Positions 5,790-6,249 of a stretch of 6,249 bases of DNA are shown here, in pieces (positions within the stretch are counted from its first letter, which is position 1; every line of letters begins with the position of its first letter). The notes below the pieces were generated by a model. The model was given only the letters and a program-made list of their open reading frames with translations. It was not told the DNA's origin and ran no database searches. The stretch lies in contig DGVV01000031.1 of assembly GCA_002395085.1 (NCBI GenBank), positions 1 through 6,249 of the forward strand. The letters run 5' to 3'. The translations under genes were made by a program, and so were the position numbers. This DNA is from Ruminococcus sp. UBA4275. Lineage in GTDB: Bacteria > Bacillota > Clostridia > Oscillospirales > Ruminococcaceae.

Positions 5790-6167
5790 ATGATTCATTA
5801 CGCAGAGCTGAATGCAGATTTTATCATCAGCCGGTTTCCGGAGCTGCGGCAGCAGGTGACAGATGAAACAAGAGGATTTGACGAGTTTCTGCCTCATGCT
5901 GTATTCGGCATGGTATTCAACCGGCTGACCGCTGATTTGCTGAAGCAGGACAACTATCAGACAAATTCGCTGCTGTTGCGCATTTTTGCGATGTATGAGG
6001 AGCTGTCTGCAAACGGCGATTTTGAGACACAGAATCTGGTTCAGGTGACACTGCTGGAATATCTCTGGGATGAGAAGATGACCTATCAGCGTGCCATGGA
6101 GATGATGGGGACGCATACCAGAGAAAGCTGGAATGAGATCACTTATCTTTCCGTTCCGTCTGAATAA
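5790..6167 (+). CDS. Hypothetical protein, 125 aa, all-helical in appearance
   Basis: I do not recognise this with confidence. The protein is acidic and Leu/Glu-rich, with heptad-like stretches predicted by eye to be helical throughout. A distinctive segment is LLLRIFAMYEELSANGDFE (about residues 61-79), followed by LVQVTLLEYLWDEK and YQRAMEMMGTHTRESWNEI. That C-terminal pattern ('L-xx-LLExLWDxx...A-xxMGxxTR') recalls small stand-alone proteins of the DUF7674 type, some seen as immunity-like or contact-system accessories; this is a weak assignment. It has no signal peptide, transmembrane segment or catalytic motif. The ATG at 5790 has AGAGG 9 bases upstream; an ATG at 5786 in another frame leads only to a short frame. 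The 51-base gap to the DUF4279 gene has no recognisable promoter, so it is probably the last gene of the rightward operon, ending before the hairpin at 6185-6218. Confidence 0.7.
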   Translation: MIHYAELNADFIISRFPELRQQVTDETRGFDEFLPHAVFGMVFNRLTADLLKQDNYQTNSLLLRIFAMYEELSANGDFETQNLVQVTLLEYLWDEKMTYQRAMEMMGTHTRESWNEITYLSVPSE

Positions 6168-6170
6168 CCC

Positions 6171-6243
6171 TCGGAGATACATAAAAACCCGAAAAGCCAT
6201 ACTGTGCTTTTCGGGTTTCAGTCTGTAGATAAAGTGTCTCCGA
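6171..6243. repeat. Outer inverted repeat enclosing the terminator hairpin
   Basis: TCGGAGATAC (6171-6180) pairs with GTGTCTCCGA (6234-6243): 9 Watson-Crick pairs plus one T·G position over 10 bp. The two arms enclose the 34-base hairpin, giving a nested 73-base structure. It may be a compound terminator or a small terminal-inverted-repeat element; no target duplication is visible in the short right flank available. Confidence 0.5.
6185..6218. terminator. Strong intrinsic-type hairpin ending the rightward operon
   Basis: Perfect 13-bp arms AAACCCGAAAAGC (6185-6197) and GCTTTTCGGGTTT (6206-6218) surround an 8-base loop, starting 18 bases after the stop of the 125-aa gene. On the plus strand only TTT from the arm precedes CAGTC. 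On the minus strand the stem is followed by a run of five T (6187-6183), so it would terminate a convergent leftward gene beyond the window even better. A bidirectional terminator is the likeliest role. Confidence 0.75.
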
Positions 6244-6249
6244 CGGATT

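Noticed and set aside
5649..6200. 183-codon minus-strand frame covering the 125-aa gene and the terminator
   Set aside because: Its start lies inside the terminator hairpin and it is antisense to a plus-strand frame with a good ribosome binding site. The plus-strand reading fits the operon.
1..6249. tRNA, rRNA, CRISPR array, complete insertion sequence or riboswitch
   Set aside because: I looked on both strands and saw no cloverleaf, no regular repeat-spacer pattern, no transposase and no leader long enough for a riboswitch.

Overview
The window looks like chromosomal DNA from a gut-type Clostridia, most like the Ruminococcus/Oscillospiraceae group. The reasons are GC-rich genes with GC-rich third positions, AGGAGG-type ribosome binding sites, consensus TTG-N17-TATAAT promoters, and an EF-G/Tet(M)-like GTPase with a C-terminal YacP-type nuclease, an architecture I know from Clostridia. 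The taxonomic guess is inference.

Left part (1-1963, minus strand): a leftward operon. A strong promoter at 1843-1871 drives a TerB_N/TerB_C domain protein (199-1809). This gene overlaps by an ATGA junction the start of a BREX-type (BrxC/BrxD-like, DUF2791) P-loop ATPase, of which only the first 67 residues lie in the window. The pair belongs to an accessory module predicted to act in DNA-directed stress response or phage defence. A 34-codon Cys/His-rich reading frame with a very good ribosome binding site (1859-1963) ends just upstream, and a 22-bp dyad covers the promoter's -35 box.

Middle part (1991-2640): visibly more AT-rich than its neighbours. It holds, on the minus strand, an N-terminally truncated HExxH protein (2190-2516), an ATGA-coupled 58-aa gene (2017-2193) and a terminator-like hairpin (1991-2018). 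I read this as a small phage-derived remnant. A short gene-free stretch with a 28-bp dyad follows.

Right part (2635-6249, plus strand): a rightward operon starting from a consensus, extended -10 promoter (2635-2663). Its first gene (2696-5275) encodes an 859-aa translational GTPase of the EF-G/Tet(M) type fused to a C-terminal NYN/PIN nuclease domain resembling Rae1 (YacP), the ribosome-associated A-site endoribonuclease of Bacillus subtilis. The Tet(M) loop that displaces tetracycline is not present, so a ribosome-directed mRNA cleavage or rescue role is more likely than drug resistance. One base downstream is a DUF4279-family gene (5277-5738), then an unrecognised 125-aa gene (5790-6167), then a strong hairpin nested inside a second inverted repeat (6171-6243).

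The two operons run divergently, away from the remnant. The most interesting object is the GTPase-nuclease fusion with its two co-transcribed small partners. The second is the TerB/BREX-ATPase module with a probable operator.
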